This document shows positions 41,901 through 51,352 of a DNA stretch of 64,000 nucleotides, in pieces. Below the pieces are notes generated by a model. That model was not told the DNA's origin. It saw only the letters and a program-made list of their open reading frames with translations, and searched no databases. The stretch covers positions 62,001 to 126,000 of the forward strand of contig NZ_OMOI01000001.1 in assembly GCF_900302485.1 (NCBI RefSeq). Reading direction: 5' to 3'. A program made the position numbers and the translations under genes. Source of the DNA: Aliiroseovarius pelagivivens. Its GTDB lineage: Bacteria > Pseudomonadota > Alphaproteobacteria > Rhodobacterales > Rhodobacteraceae. Position 1 is the stretch's first letter; each line of letters opens with the position of its first letter.

Positions 41901-43409
41901 ATGACGCGTTTTAAGCAGTTGGTCCGTTTCGGGCTATTTCTTGCAGTTATTGGTTGTTTGGTGGCCCTTGCCCCCATGCGCGCACACGCTGCGCCCTATG
42001 CGGCGATGGTGATTGATGCGCGTACCGGCAAAGTTCTGCACTCTCGCAATGCTGATACCCGGCTACACCCGGCCTCGCTGACCAAGATGATGACGCTTTA
42101 TGTTGCGTTCGAAGCCATCAAGCATGGCGAGATCTCGGCCGACACGGTCGTGACCATCACGGGCAAGGCCGCGGCCGAGCCTCCGTCGAAGCTGGGTCTG
42201 CGCAAAGGTCAGAAAATCAAGCTGCGCTATCTGATCCGCGCCGCCGCCGTGAAATCTGCGAATGATGCGGCCACGGCGATTGGTATTGCGATCTCGGGGT
42301 CCGAAGCCGCCTTTGCACGTCGCATGAACCGCACCGCCAAGGCGCTGGGCATGACGCGCACCCATTTCAAGAATGCGCACGGTCTGACCGAAAGCGGTCA
42401 CCTGTCTACGGCGCGTGACATGACCACGTTGGGCCGTCACTTGTTTTATGACCACCCGGATTACTACAACCTGTTCTCGCGACGTTCGACCCATGCCGGT
42501 ATGAAATCCGTCAACAACACCAACCGCCGTTTTCTGAACAGCTACAAAGGTGCTGATGGCATCAAGACCGGCTTTACGAATGCAGCCGGGTTTAATCTGG
42601 TGGCGTCTGCTGAACGGGGACAAGAACGGATTATTACAACCGTATTTGGTGGACGTTCTACGGCCTCGCGTAACGCCAAGGTTGCCGAACTGATGAACCT
42701 TGGTTTCCGCCGCGCACCCAGCCATGCAGCTGTACGTAAACCTGCCTTGCCGGTTTACGCAGGCAATGTTGGAAGTGACACACCCGAGCCCGGCGCAGCC
42801 GGCAAGACCATCCGCTTGATCACAGCTGTCAAACGCAGCCCACGTCCCGCGCCTCGTCCGGGTGCGGCGCAAGAGCCGATCGCTGACACCCAGCTGGCAA
42901 GTCTGACAGACAGTATCAAAGATGCCGTTGTCGCTGTGACGGAAGAGGCTCCGAAAACGCCGGAAGCCGAAGCTGTCGCCTTGGCACCGGCGATCGACAC
43001 AACGCCCGTGCCGACATCGGCTCGCCCCCTTGGGGCGGATGCAACGCTTACCCCCGCGGCCATGGCCTCGCCTCCGCCGCGCCCGGCCACCATCATCCTG
43101 ACCTCGCTTGAACCTGCAGCAAAGCCCGCTGCAGTCGCGCCCGAGATCGTGACGCGCATGTCCTCTTCTGGTGGGCGGCACTACGCGATCAACGTGGGGG
43201 TTCTAGGGTCACGCTATCAGGCCGAACGTCGGCTGCTGAAAACCGCCCTGCGCGAGATCGACACGCTGGATGAAGCTCTGCGCAAGGTCGTTAAGCGTTC
43301 GGACGGGTGGCATGCAAATTTTGTCAGCCTGTCACAGGAACAGGCTGATCTGGCCTGTCGCCGCCTGAACGCCCGCAACACGCGGTGCAAGGTAATCGGG
43401 CCTTCTTGA
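41901..43409 (+). CDS. D-alanyl-D-alanine carboxypeptidase with C-terminal SPOR domain
   Basis: 502 residues from the ATG at 41901 (AGGTAA upstream). A Sec signal ends near ALA residues 30-31. The S11 penicillin-binding domain has SLTK (Ser59, Lys62), SAN (119-121) and KTGF near 222. A Pro/Ala-rich linker (about 270-425) leads to a SPOR domain (YAINVGVLGSRYQAERRL onwards), which binds denuded glycan at division sites. It trims the terminal D-Ala from peptidoglycan stem peptides in the periplasm. The DAC-SPOR fusion is typical of alphaproteobacteria. Confidence 0.93.
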   Translation: MTRFKQLVRFGLFLAVIGCLVALAPMRAHAAPYAAMVIDARTGKVLHSRNADTRLHPASLTKMMTLYVAFEAIKHGEISADTVVTITGKAAAEPPSKLGLRKGQKIKLRYLIRAAAVKSANDAATAIGIAISGSEAAFARRMNRTAKALGMTRTHFKNAHGLTESGHLSTARDMTTLGRHLFYDHPDYYNLFSRRSTHAGMKSVNNTNRRFLNSYKGADGIKTGFTNAAGFNLVASAERGQERIITTVFGGRSTASRNAKVAELMNLGFRRAPSHAAVRKPALPVYAGNVGSDTPEPGAAGKTIRLITAVKRSPRPAPRPGAAQEPIADTQLASLTDSIKDAVVAVTEEAPKTPEAEAVALAPAIDTTPVPTSARPLGADATLTPAAMASPPPRPATIILTSLEPAAKPAAVAPEIVTRMSSSGGRHYAINVGVLGSRYQAERRLLKTALREIDTLDEALRKVVKRSDGWHANFVSLSQEQADLACRRLNARNTRCKVIGPS

Positions 43410-43418
43410 TCTACTGAT

Positions 43419-45026
43419 CTATTGCGAAACGGCGTCGCTGGCCTTCATATCGAAGGCCGCCGCCATCAGTGCACGTGTATAGTCCGTCGCCGGCGCGTCA
43501 AAGATCTGATCCGCGTCGCCGCTTTCCACCACATCGCCCGCCCGCATCACCAGCACTTTATGGCTAAGCGCACGCACGACGCGCAGGTCATGGCTGATGA
43601 ACAGATAGGCCAGCCCATGCTTTCTTTGCAGGCTGCGCAGAAGTTCGACGATTTGCACCTGCACAGTCATATCAAGCGCGGACGTCGGTTCATCCAGCAC
43701 CACCAGTTTCGGGCGTAGGATCATGGCTCGCGCAATGGCAATGCGCTGACGTTGACCGCCCGAAAACTCGTGCGGATAGCGGTGCATGGTTTCGGGGTCC
43801 AACCCAACCTCGTCCATGATCTCGGACACCATTTCGCGCCGGTTGCGACCGGGTTCCAGCCCGTGAACGGACAGACCTTCGGCGATGATCTCCTCGGCGG
43901 TCATGCGAGGGGAGAGCGACCCATAGGGGTCTTGGAACACGATCTGCATGTCGCGGCGCAGGGGTTGCAGCTGACGTGACTTGAGACCTTGAATGCCGTC
44001 GCCCATGAAAACAATCGGCCCGTCCGAGCTGATCAGTCGCATGACGGCCAGAGCCAGCGTTGTCTTGCCCGATCCACTTTCGCCGACAATGCCGATGGTT
44101 TCACCTGCGCGCACGTTGAAGGTTGCGGCGTTCACGGCCTTGATATGCCCGACCGTGCGGCGCATCAGGCCGCGTTGGATCGGAAACCAGATGCGCAGAT
44201 CTTTGGCAGAAGCGATTTCGGGTGCGTCCGCGGGGACCGGATCCGGGCGGCCATGTGTCTCGGCGCCCAAAAGCATCTTGGTATAGTCGTGCTGTGGGTT
44301 CTCGAATACCTCGGCGGTCGGGCCGGTCTCGACGATCTCGCCGTCTTTCATGACGCAGACGCGATCCGCGATCTTGCGCACGATGCCAAGGTCGTGAGTG
44401 ATGAACAGAAGGCTCATCCCTTCGCTGTCCTTTAGATCCGCCAGCAGATCGAGGATTTGCGCCTGAATGGTAACGTCCAGCGCGGTGGTGGGTTCGTCGG
44501 CGATCAACAGCTCGGGCCCGTTGGCCAGCGCCATGGCGATCATCACACGCTGACGTTGCCCACCGGACAGCTGGTGCGGATAATGCGCCAGCCGCGTTTC
44601 CGCGTCACGTATGCCGACCTTGTCCAGAAGCTCTAGAATGCGGGTGCGCACGGCGTCTCCGGTCAGCCCTTGATGCAGCTGGATCGACTCTGCCATCTGC
44701 TTTTCGATCGTGTGCAGTGGGTTCAGGGATGTCATCGGCTCTTGGAAAATGAAGCTGATGTCGTTGCCGCGCACGTCACGCAGGTCGGACTTGGACGCGC
44801 CGATCATCTCGCGACCTTCATAGGTGATCGACCCGGTAACCTCGGCGCTGTCGGGCAGAAGTGACACGGTCGACAGCGCGGACACGGATTTGCCCGATCC
44901 GCTTTCGCCAACCAGCGCGACAGTTTCGCCCTGCTCCACGTGAAAGCTGATCCCACGCACGGCGGGGTGGCTTTGCCCGTCCTGTCGGAACGAAACGCTC
45001 AGGTTGTTGACGGTCAGAAGGCTCAT
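43419..45026 (-). CDS. yejF: YejF-like peptide ABC transporter ATPase (two ATPase domains fused)
   Basis: 535 residues with two ABC cassettes. Each has Walker A (GESGSGKSVSAL, then GESGSGKTTLAL), signature (LSGGQRQRVMIAMAL, then FSGGQRQRIAIARAM) and Walker B (LLIADEPTTALD, then LVVLDEPTSALD). Oligopeptide-type C-terminal extensions follow each cassette. It powers uptake through YejB-YejE. Last gene of yejABEF; its ATG overlaps the yejE stop by 4 nt. It ends 9 nt from the converging carboxypeptidase stop. Confidence 0.93.
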   Translation of the reverse strand: MSLLTVNNLSVSFRQDGQSHPAVRGISFHVEQGETVALVGESGSGKSVSALSTVSLLPDSAEVTGSITYEGREMIGASKSDLRDVRGNDISFIFQEPMTSLNPLHTIEKQMAESIQLHQGLTGDAVRTRILELLDKVGIRDAETRLAHYPHQLSGGQRQRVMIAMALANGPELLIADEPTTALDVTIQAQILDLLADLKDSEGMSLLFITHDLGIVRKIADRVCVMKDGEIVETGPTAEVFENPQHDYTKMLLGAETHGRPDPVPADAPEIASAKDLRIWFPIQRGLMRRTVGHIKAVNAATFNVRAGETIGIVGESGSGKTTLALAVMRLISSDGPIVFMGDGIQGLKSRQLQPLRRDMQIVFQDPYGSLSPRMTAEEIIAEGLSVHGLEPGRNRREMVSEIMDEVGLDPETMHRYPHEFSGGQRQRIAIARAMILRPKLVVLDEPTSALDMTVQVQIVELLRSLQRKHGLAYLFISHDLRVVRALSHKVLVMRAGDVVESGDADQIFDAPATDYTRALMAAAFDMKASDAVSQ

Positions 45027-46129
45027 TGGAAGGTCTTTCTTGGGTCAAACGCGTCCCGCACGCCTTCAAAGATGAAGACGAGCAGCGACAGTAGGATCGA
45101 GAAGGTCATGAAGGCCGTAAAGGCCAGCCACGGGGCTTGCAGGTTCTGCTTCGCCTGACGGGTCAGCTCGCCTAGTGATGGGGCCGATGACGGAAGTCCG
45201 AAGCCAAGGAAGTCCAGCGTCGCCAGCGTCGAGATCGTGCCGGTGATGATGAACGGCAGCATGGTCAGCGTGGCGACCATCGCGTTGGGCAGGACATGGC
45301 GAAGCATGATCACGCGGTTCGAGACCCCCAGCGCGCGGGCGGCGCGGACATATTCGAAGTTACGCGCGCGCAGGAATTCAGCCCGGACAACGCCCACCAA
45401 AGCGGGCCAGCCGAACAGCACCGTGACGAAAACCAGCAGCCAGAAACTTCGCCCCAAGATCGCAAACAGGATGATGATCACGTAGAGCGACGGGGTCGAA
45501 GCCCAGATTTCCAGAATCCTCTGGAAGATCAGGTCAATCCAGCCACCGAAATAGCCCTGAATGGCCCCTGCGGCGATGCCGATGACTGAGGTCAGCACCG
45601 TAACGACAATGGTGAAGAACACCGACAGACGGAAGCCATAGATGACACGGGCCAGCACGTCGCGCGCGGTATCGTCTGTGCCCAGAACGTGTTTGGCATC
45701 CGGGGCGCTGGGGGCGGCGCCGTCGATGTCGTTGATGGTCGTATAGCTGTAGGGGATTGGTGGCCAGATCAGCCACCCTTTGTTGATCGGTTCACCCTCG
45801 ACTGTGCCGGTCTTGGCTTCGGCAATCACGCCTTCGGGATCGTCCCAGCAGGCTTCGGACCCTTGGGCGATGATCAGACATTTGACCTCGATATCGCCAT
45901 AGACGGCCTCGGTCCGGAAATCGCCTCCAAACGCGGTTTCCGGGTAGAACTTGACGACGGGCATATAGAAGCCGCCGTCATATTTCACCAAGATCGGTTT
46001 GTCGTTGGCCAGAAGCTCGGCGAACAAGGACAAGCCAAACAGGATCGTGAACAGGATCAGCGACCAGAAGGCGCGACCATTGCGGCGGAAGTTGCGCCAG
46101 CGGCGTTGGTTCAGGGGGGAAAGCGCCAT
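45023..46129 (-). CDS. yejE: YejE-like peptide ABC transporter permease
   Basis: 368 residues. A first membrane segment (about 23-43), a long periplasmic loop (about 44-150), then a core of five segments with the permease EAA loop, seen as AARALGVSNRVIMLRHVLPN. RRWRNFRRNGRAFWSL at the start matches YejE. With YejB it forms the channel for peptides such as microcin C-type compounds and defensin fragments in enterics. Two bases separate it from yejB. Confidence 0.92.
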   Translation of the reverse strand: MALSPLNQRRWRNFRRNGRAFWSLILFTILFGLSLFAELLANDKPILVKYDGGFYMPVVKFYPETAFGGDFRTEAVYGDIEVKCLIIAQGSEACWDDPEGVIAEAKTGTVEGEPINKGWLIWPPIPYSYTTINDIDGAAPSAPDAKHVLGTDDTARDVLARVIYGFRLSVFFTIVVTVLTSVIGIAAGAIQGYFGGWIDLIFQRILEIWASTPSLYVIIILFAILGRSFWLLVFVTVLFGWPALVGVVRAEFLRARNFEYVRAARALGVSNRVIMLRHVLPNAMVATLTMLPFIITGTISTLATLDFLGFGLPSSAPSLGELTRQAKQNLQAPWLAFTAFMTFSILLSLLVFIFEGVRDAFDPRKTFQ

Positions 46130-46131
46130 GA

Positions 46132-47217
46132 TCAGACCTCGCGCCCCTCAAAGTCGATGCGGGGATCGACGAAGACATACATGAGGTCCGACAGGATGCC
46201 GATCAGCAGGCCCAGCAGGCCAAAGACAAAGAGCGTCCCGAAGATGACCGGATAGTCGCGGGCCAGCGCGGCCTCGTAGCCCAGTCGCCCAAGCCCATCG
46301 AGTGAGAAGAGGGTTTCGATGATGACCGAACCACCGAAGAACACGCCCAGAAAGACCGAAGGAAAACCGGCGATCACGATCAGCATCGCGTTGCGGAAGA
46401 CATGACCGTAAAGCACGCGGTTTTCAGCCAGACCCTTGGCGCGGGCGGTGACGACGTACTGCTTCTTGATTTCGTCCAGAAAGCTGTTCTTGGTCAGAAG
46501 CGTCAGGGTTGCGAAGCTAGCAATCGTCGACGCCAGAACTGGCAGGGTGATGTGCCAGAAGTAATCCACGACCTTGCCCCACAGCGACAGCTCTTCCCAG
46601 TTGCCGGATGTCAGGCCGCGCAGGGGGAACCATTGCAGATAAGAACCGCCTGCGAACAGCACCAGCAGCAGAATCGCGAACAGGAAGCCCGGAATGGCAT
46701 AGGCTACGATGATCATGCCCGAGGTCCAGGTGTCGAACTTCGTCCCGTCGCGCACGGCTTTCTGAATGCCCAGCGGGATCGAGATCATATAGGCAATCAC
46801 CGTCGACCAAAGGCCCAGCGTGATCGACACGGGCATCTTCTCGGCCACCAGTTCGAAGACGCCGATCGACCGGAAATAGCTCTCGCCGAAGTCCAGCCGC
46901 ATATAGTTCCAGATCATCGTGAAGAAGCGCTCAAGCGGGGGCTTGTCGAAACCAAACTCTTTCTCCAGCTCGGCAATGAATTCGGCAGGCAGACCACGCG
47001 CGCCCAAATAGCCTTCATCACCGCTGCTGGCAGCCTCGATCCCGGCGTCGCCGCCGCCCGAGATCGTTTCGAACACATCCCCGCCGCCTTCCATCTGGGC
47101 GATGATCTGTTCGATTGGTCCTCCGGGCACGAATTGCGTCAGCGTGAAATTGATCACCATGATCCCGAACAGCGTCGGGATGATCAAAAGCAGTCTTCGC
47201 AGGATATAGGCGCCCAT
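46132..47217 (-). CDS. yejB: YejB-like peptide ABC transporter permease
   Basis: 361 residues. It begins [20 protein letters not shown], the DppB/YejB N-terminal helix, followed by a periplasmic insert rich in Gly/Glu (about 40-130) and five more membrane segments. The EAA loop is [20 protein letters not shown]. Second gene of yejABEF, 39 nt after yejA. It pairs with YejE in the inner membrane. Confidence 0.92.
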   Translation of the reverse strand: MGAYILRRLLLIIPTLFGIMVINFTLTQFVPGGPIEQIIAQMEGGGDVFETISGGGDAGIEAASSGDEGYLGARGLPAEFIAELEKEFGFDKPPLERFFTMIWNYMRLDFGESYFRSIGVFELVAEKMPVSITLGLWSTVIAYMISIPLGIQKAVRDGTKFDTWTSGMIIVAYAIPGFLFAILLLVLFAGGSYLQWFPLRGLTSGNWEELSLWGKVVDYFWHITLPVLASTIASFATLTLLTKNSFLDEIKKQYVVTARAKGLAENRVLYGHVFRNAMLIVIAGFPSVFLGVFFGGSVIIETLFSLDGLGRLGYEAALARDYPVIFGTLFVFGLLGLLIGILSDLMYVFVDPRIDFEGREV

Positions 47218-47256
47218 ATGCGGTCCTTGGTTTTGTGCTCGGTTGTGCGGCGTAGT

Positions 47257-49155
47257 TTATTTCAACACGCCTGCCGCTTCCAACTTGGCGGCTTTGTCTG
47301 CGTCGTACCACCAGAAGGACAGTTCGCCCAGAGCCAGCGGCGGCAGATTCTCGGGGTATCCGAAGATGTCATAGAAGGCCACGGTGTGCTTGTTCTTATA
47401 CCATTGCGGAATGGTGAAGCCGATATGGCGTAGCACGCGGTCCAGCGCGTTGGTGGTTGTGCGCAAATCGGCTAGCGACTCTGACTGCGCCACAATGGGC
47501 AGCAGGGCATCCACGGCGGGATTGCGCAGGCGCATCAGATTGCGCGAGCTGTCATCGGCGGTTTTCGAATGGAACCACTGTTCCAGCCCGGTTCCGGGTT
47601 CAAATCCCATGCCAATCGAATGGGTCACAAGGTCGAAATCGCCCGAGCGGGTGCGCTCGATATATTGCGGGATGTCTACCCGGTCGAGTTTCGCGTCCAC
47701 GCCCAGCTGTTTCAGGTTTTCGACCAGAGGGTTGATCACGCGGTCAAAGGACGGGCTGTAGGTGACAAAGGTCGCCGACATGCGCTGGCCGTCTTTTTCA
47801 AGGAACTCGCTTGATCCGATTTCCCACCCGGCGTCATCCAGCAGCTTGTTGGCCTGCCGATAGAATTTGCGCGAGGGCTGATTTTCATCGGCATCATGGA
47901 CCGGAGGCATCACGGCGTCTGCGGTCAGGATGCTTTCCGGCAGCAGCCCCTGATCGACCAGCGGCTGAAGGATTTCAAGCTCGCCTGCGCTGGGGGCACC
48001 TTTGGCACCCAGATCAATGCCCGGCCAGAAGCTGTCGACGCGGCTGTAAAGCCCGCGGAACAGTGCTTCGTTTGACCATTCGAAATTGAACATCAGCTTC
48101 AAGGCTTCGCGGACCCTGGGATCCTGCCATACGCTTTTGTCCAGATTGAAGATGAAGCTTTGGGCGGTTCCAACCGTCCCATCGGCAAACTCTGCTTTGA
48201 TCGCATGGCCGTTTCGCAGGTTCGGAAAGTCGTAATCCTCGGCCCAGATTTGCGAGGAGTTTTCGGTGCGGAACGTATAGGTACCCGCTTTGAAACCTTC
48301 CATCGCAGCGGTGCCATCCGCAAAATAGATCGCTGTGATCTCGTCGAAATTGTTCTGGCCGACCGACAGCGGATGGTTCTCGCCCCAATAGTTCGGGTCA
48401 CGCTCGTAGGTCACGTGGCGGCCATAGTCGAAGCTGCCCAGCTTATAGGCCCCAGTGGCCATAAACGGCGCGTCCGAGCGGTCGTCCACACGTGCGCCGG
48501 TTTCTTCGAACCACGCTTTTGACAGGGCCATGCTGCTGCCCGCAAATCCAATACGGTCGCGCTTGGGGGCGTCCTCGGTGAAGGTGTATTTGACCTGCAG
48601 CGGGCCGGTGACTTCCACTCCGGCCACGATTTCTGTGATGATCGCGCGATATTCGGCGATGCCTTGTTCGACGAACAGGTTATGGCTGAAGGCAATGTCC
48701 TCGGCCGTCATCTTGCTTCCGTCCCAGAAGGCCACATCGTCGCGCAGATTGAAGATGACCCATGACAGATCGTCTGGGTACTCTAGCGTGGTGCACAGGA
48801 AGCAGTAGACACCATAGGGATCGTCGGCGGTATTTACCAAAAGCCGTTCGTATCCGATGGTCGCCATCGAGGCCGTCGTACCCTTGCGGGTGAACTGGTT
48901 GAAGCTGTCAAATGTGCCCTGTGCCCAGACCGAAATCTCGCCGCCTTTTGGCGCGTCTGGGTTCACGTAGTCTAGATGCGTGAAGTCCGGCCCATACTTC
49001 AGTTCGCCAAAATTGGAATAGCCGTGGCTGACGGTGGTCTCGGCTTTCGCCGCCATGGGTGCCAACGCCAGCAAGGCCCCCGTGGCCAGTCCGAACCCAA
49101 GTGTCAGGGCGCGGTTGTCAGGTCGGGTAAGGGTCTTCGTCTGTGCGTCGCGCAT
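47257..49155 (-). CDS. yejA: YejA-like extracellular peptide-binding protein
   Basis: 632 residues from the ATG at 49155, which has a near-perfect GGAGGTGA upstream; ATGs at 49173 and 49218 lack this. A Sec signal ends at AAKAE. The mature protein is a large solute-binding protein of the DppA/OppA class (SBP family 5): HGYSNFGELKYGPDF, LDYVNPDAPKGG, then NFEWSNEALFRGLYSR. It captures peptides in the periplasm for YejBEF. First gene of the operon. Confidence 0.93.
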   Translation of the reverse strand: MRDAQTKTLTRPDNRALTLGFGLATGALLALAPMAAKAETTVSHGYSNFGELKYGPDFTHLDYVNPDAPKGGEISVWAQGTFDSFNQFTRKGTTASMATIGYERLLVNTADDPYGVYCFLCTTLEYPDDLSWVIFNLRDDVAFWDGSKMTAEDIAFSHNLFVEQGIAEYRAIITEIVAGVEVTGPLQVKYTFTEDAPKRDRIGFAGSSMALSKAWFEETGARVDDRSDAPFMATGAYKLGSFDYGRHVTYERDPNYWGENHPLSVGQNNFDEITAIYFADGTAAMEGFKAGTYTFRTENSSQIWAEDYDFPNLRNGHAIKAEFADGTVGTAQSFIFNLDKSVWQDPRVREALKLMFNFEWSNEALFRGLYSRVDSFWPGIDLGAKGAPSAGELEILQPLVDQGLLPESILTADAVMPPVHDADENQPSRKFYRQANKLLDDAGWEIGSSEFLEKDGQRMSATFVTYSPSFDRVINPLVENLKQLGVDAKLDRVDIPQYIERTRSGDFDLVTHSIGMGFEPGTGLEQWFHSKTADDSSRNLMRLRNPAVDALLPIVAQSESLADLRTTTNALDRVLRHIGFTIPQWYKNKHTVAFYDIFGYPENLPPLALGELSFWWYDADKAAKLEAAGVLK

Positions 49156-49279
49156 GGCGTCACCTCCGTTCATCAGCGGAATTCGTTGATCCGAGTAAAA
49201 AGGGCTGCCCGGTAACATTCAAGGCGCGAATTGGTGAACTGGGTGTTAATCGGCCGTGCGCCGCCTGAAACGGCGCAAC

Positions 49280-49311
49280 GAAAAAGGCCGCCCGGAACCG
49301 GACGGCCTTTG
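49280..49311 (-). terminator. Intrinsic terminator after cycM
   Basis: On the minus strand AAAGGCCGTCCGG pairs with CCGGGCGGCCTTT (one G-U) and runs into TTTTTCG, 22 nt past the cycM stop. Confidence 0.85.
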
Positions 49312-49332
49312 AATTCTTCACCTAAGGGGCGA

Positions 49333-49878
49333 TTAGCCGCCGATGGTGGCCAGATACGCAACCAAGTTGGCGCGATCTCCGTCTTTCTTCAGACCCGAGA
49401 AGGTCATCTTGTTGCCCGGAGCAAAGGCTTTCGGGCTGGCCAGCCATGCGTCCAGAGCTTCGACAGTCCAGGCATCGGCGCTCATGCCAGCCAGAACGTC
49501 CGAGTAACCGAAGCCATCAACGCCAGCGATCGGGCGGTCAATCAGACCATAAAGGTGCGGGCCGGTGCCGTTGGCGCCGTCTTCCAGCTTGTGGCAGGCC
49601 TTACACTTGCCCCAGACTTTTTCGCCTTTGGCGACGTCGGCTGCTGCAACCATATCTGCGAAAGGAATTGCTTCCTCGGCTTCTTCTTCGGCGTGGCCGT
49701 CATCTGCTGTCGCGATGACATAGCCGGTGGCGGCGTGTGCTTCGTCGCCGTGGCCATCGCCGTGGCCACCGCCGCTGGTATTGTACAGCGCGCTGCCGGC
49801 CCAGTTGCCCAGCAGGAATACCAAGAGCGTGCCAATCACAGCACCGCTCGCTTTCGTAAAGGTCATTGTGTCGAACAT
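49333..49878 (-). CDS. cycM: Membrane-anchored cytochrome c (CycM/cytochrome c552 type)
   Basis: 181 residues from the ATG at 49878. An uncleaved N-terminal anchor (about 11-30, AVIGTLLVFLLGNWAGSALY) is followed by a flexible His/Gly/Glu-rich linker (GGGHGDGHGDEAH, then EEEAEEA). The class I domain has heme motif CKACH, TGPHLYGLIDRP and the axial Met in PGNKMTFSGLK. Such anchored cytochromes carry electrons from the bc1 complex to oxidases. The His-rich linker could bind metal, which is speculative. Divergent from pheA. Confidence 0.92.
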   Translation of the reverse strand: MFDTMTFTKASGAVIGTLLVFLLGNWAGSALYNTSGGGHGDGHGDEAHAATGYVIATADDGHAEEEAEEAIPFADMVAAADVAKGEKVWGKCKACHKLEDGANGTGPHLYGLIDRPIAGVDGFGYSDVLAGMSADAWTVEALDAWLASPKAFAPGNKMTFSGLKKDGDRANLVAYLATIGG

Positions 49879-49997
49879 GTCGCGTTCCGTCTCATCCAAG
49901 GTCAGAAGCCTTCTAGCCGCTTCCCTTGTATGTTTTCAAGCGATATGACGCGCAACTTATAGTCCTTTAACGCTAAACTGCAGTGAGGGTCCGCAAA

Positions 49998-50831
49998 ATG
50001 ACCAGCCGAATCGCCTTTCAAGGAGAGCCGGGCGCCTATTCCCACGAGGCATGTCAGGCCGCCAGACCGTATATGGAGGCCATGCCTTGCGAATCCTTTG
50101 ACGAGGTGATCGCGGCAGTTCGGTCCGGCAAAGCGGATCAGGCGATGCTGCCGATCGAGAACACGACTTATGGCCGGGTCGCGGATATTCACCGGCTATT
50201 GCCGGAAAGCGGACTGCATATTCTTGACGAGGCCTTCGTACGGGTTCGGATCAGTCTGATGGGTTTGCCGGGGGCAAAGCTTGAAGACATCAAACTGGTG
50301 CGCGCCCATCCGGTGTTGTTGCCGCAATCTGCAAGTTTTCTGAAAATGCATGGCATTCGTGGTGTCGGTGCGGCGGACAGCGCGGGCGCTGCGTCCGATC
50401 TGGCCAAGTCTAAAGTCAAAGGCGAAGGCGTTCTGGCGTCAGCCCTCGCAGCCGAGATCTATGGTCTGGATTTGTTGGCCGAAGATGTCGAGGATCACGG
50501 CCACAACACCACCCGGTTTGTCATCATGGGCCGTGAAACCAATATGGAGCGGCGCGGCGAACATGGCATGATCACCACCTTCGTCTTCGAAGTGCGCAAC
50601 ATCCCCGCCGCGCTGTACAAGGCGATGGGTGGTTTTGCGACCAATGGCGTGAACATGACAAAGCTGGAAAGCTATATGGTGGACGGATCGTTCAACGCGA
50701 CGCGGTTCTACGCGGACATCGACGGTCATCCGGATGATCGAGGCGTTCAGCTGGCACTTGAAGAGCTGGCGTATTTCACCTCGACGCTGGAGATTCTTGG
50801 GGTCTATCCCCGCGATCCCGCTCGCGACTGA
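49998..50831 (+). CDS. pheA: Prephenate dehydratase
   Basis: 277 residues from the ATG at 49998 (GAGGG upstream). The catalytic domain starts RIAFQGEPGAYSH and has NTTRFVIMG, whose Thr-Arg-Phe is essential. The C-terminal ACT domain (about 190-270, EVRNIPAALYKAMGGFATNG, NMTKLESYMV) is the phenylalanine-sensing part. It converts prephenate to phenylpyruvate; no chorismate mutase domain is fused. Transamination to phenylalanine could be done by the aromatic aminotransferase at 11267. Confidence 0.96.
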   Translation: MTSRIAFQGEPGAYSHEACQAARPYMEAMPCESFDEVIAAVRSGKADQAMLPIENTTYGRVADIHRLLPESGLHILDEAFVRVRISLMGLPGAKLEDIKLVRAHPVLLPQSASFLKMHGIRGVGAADSAGAASDLAKSKVKGEGVLASALAAEIYGLDLLAEDVEDHGHNTTRFVIMGRETNMERRGEHGMITTFVFEVRNIPAALYKAMGGFATNGVNMTKLESYMVDGSFNATRFYADIDGHPDDRGVQLALEELAYFTSTLEILGVYPRDPARD

Positions 50832-50851
50832 AGCAATGCAGCCGGGCTTGC

Positions 50852-51313
50852 TTAGGCCCGGTACTGTGCCTCGATCGTCGCAGCATATTCCGACACGCGT
50901 TTGCGGAAACGGCGCAACATCGTCGTACGCGCAAGCTTCAGAGACTGGATCAGCAGCCGAGCTGGAATGGTTGTGGGGCGCATGTCCACGATAATTGTCA
51001 TGCGCGTCCGATTGCGCGACAGGGCCATCAATTCCACATCCACTTCTGCGGTCAGACCCGCAATCTTCGTCCAGATGCGCAGAAGGTTTGGTTGATTCAT
51101 CTGTTCGAGATTGATGTCTGCAACTCGCTGGCGCCCACGATGCGCAAACTTGGCCTCCCAGCTCATGCCTTGGCCGGGATGCGGCAACGAATCCGTGCGG
51201 CGTACTTCGGCCCCACGGCGCAAAGCGGCAAGCTCGAAGCTTTCGAAATCGGTCACGCTGTCAAATACGTGATCGATTGTTGCTTCGATATCTTCATGGG
51301 TCTTGATCTTCAT
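50852..51313 (-). CDS. SRPBCC family protein
   Basis: 153 residues from the ATG at 51313 with AGGAG upstream. The pattern, KTHEDIEATIDHVFDSVTDF at the start, a beta-rich centre (VELMALSRNRTRMTIIVDMR) and a long C-terminal helix (LARTTMLRRFRKRVSEYAA), fits the START-like SRPBCC fold that binds lipids or other hydrophobic ligands. No ligand or partner is suggested. It lies 39 nt downstream of nudC and in the same direction. Confidence 0.75.
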   Translation of the reverse strand: MKIKTHEDIEATIDHVFDSVTDFESFELAALRRGAEVRRTDSLPHPGQGMSWEAKFAHRGRQRVADINLEQMNQPNLLRIWTKIAGLTAEVDVELMALSRNRTRMTIIVDMRPTTIPARLLIQSLKLARTTMLRRFRKRVSEYAATIEAQYRA

Positions 51314-51352
51314 CAACCGCTCCTGCCGCTCATCTCGATCGTGAAAATGGGG

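Noticed and set aside
47585..47610. GGTTCAAATCC resembling a tRNA T-loop
   Set aside because: It lies inside the yejA coding frame and no acceptor or anticodon arms surround it.
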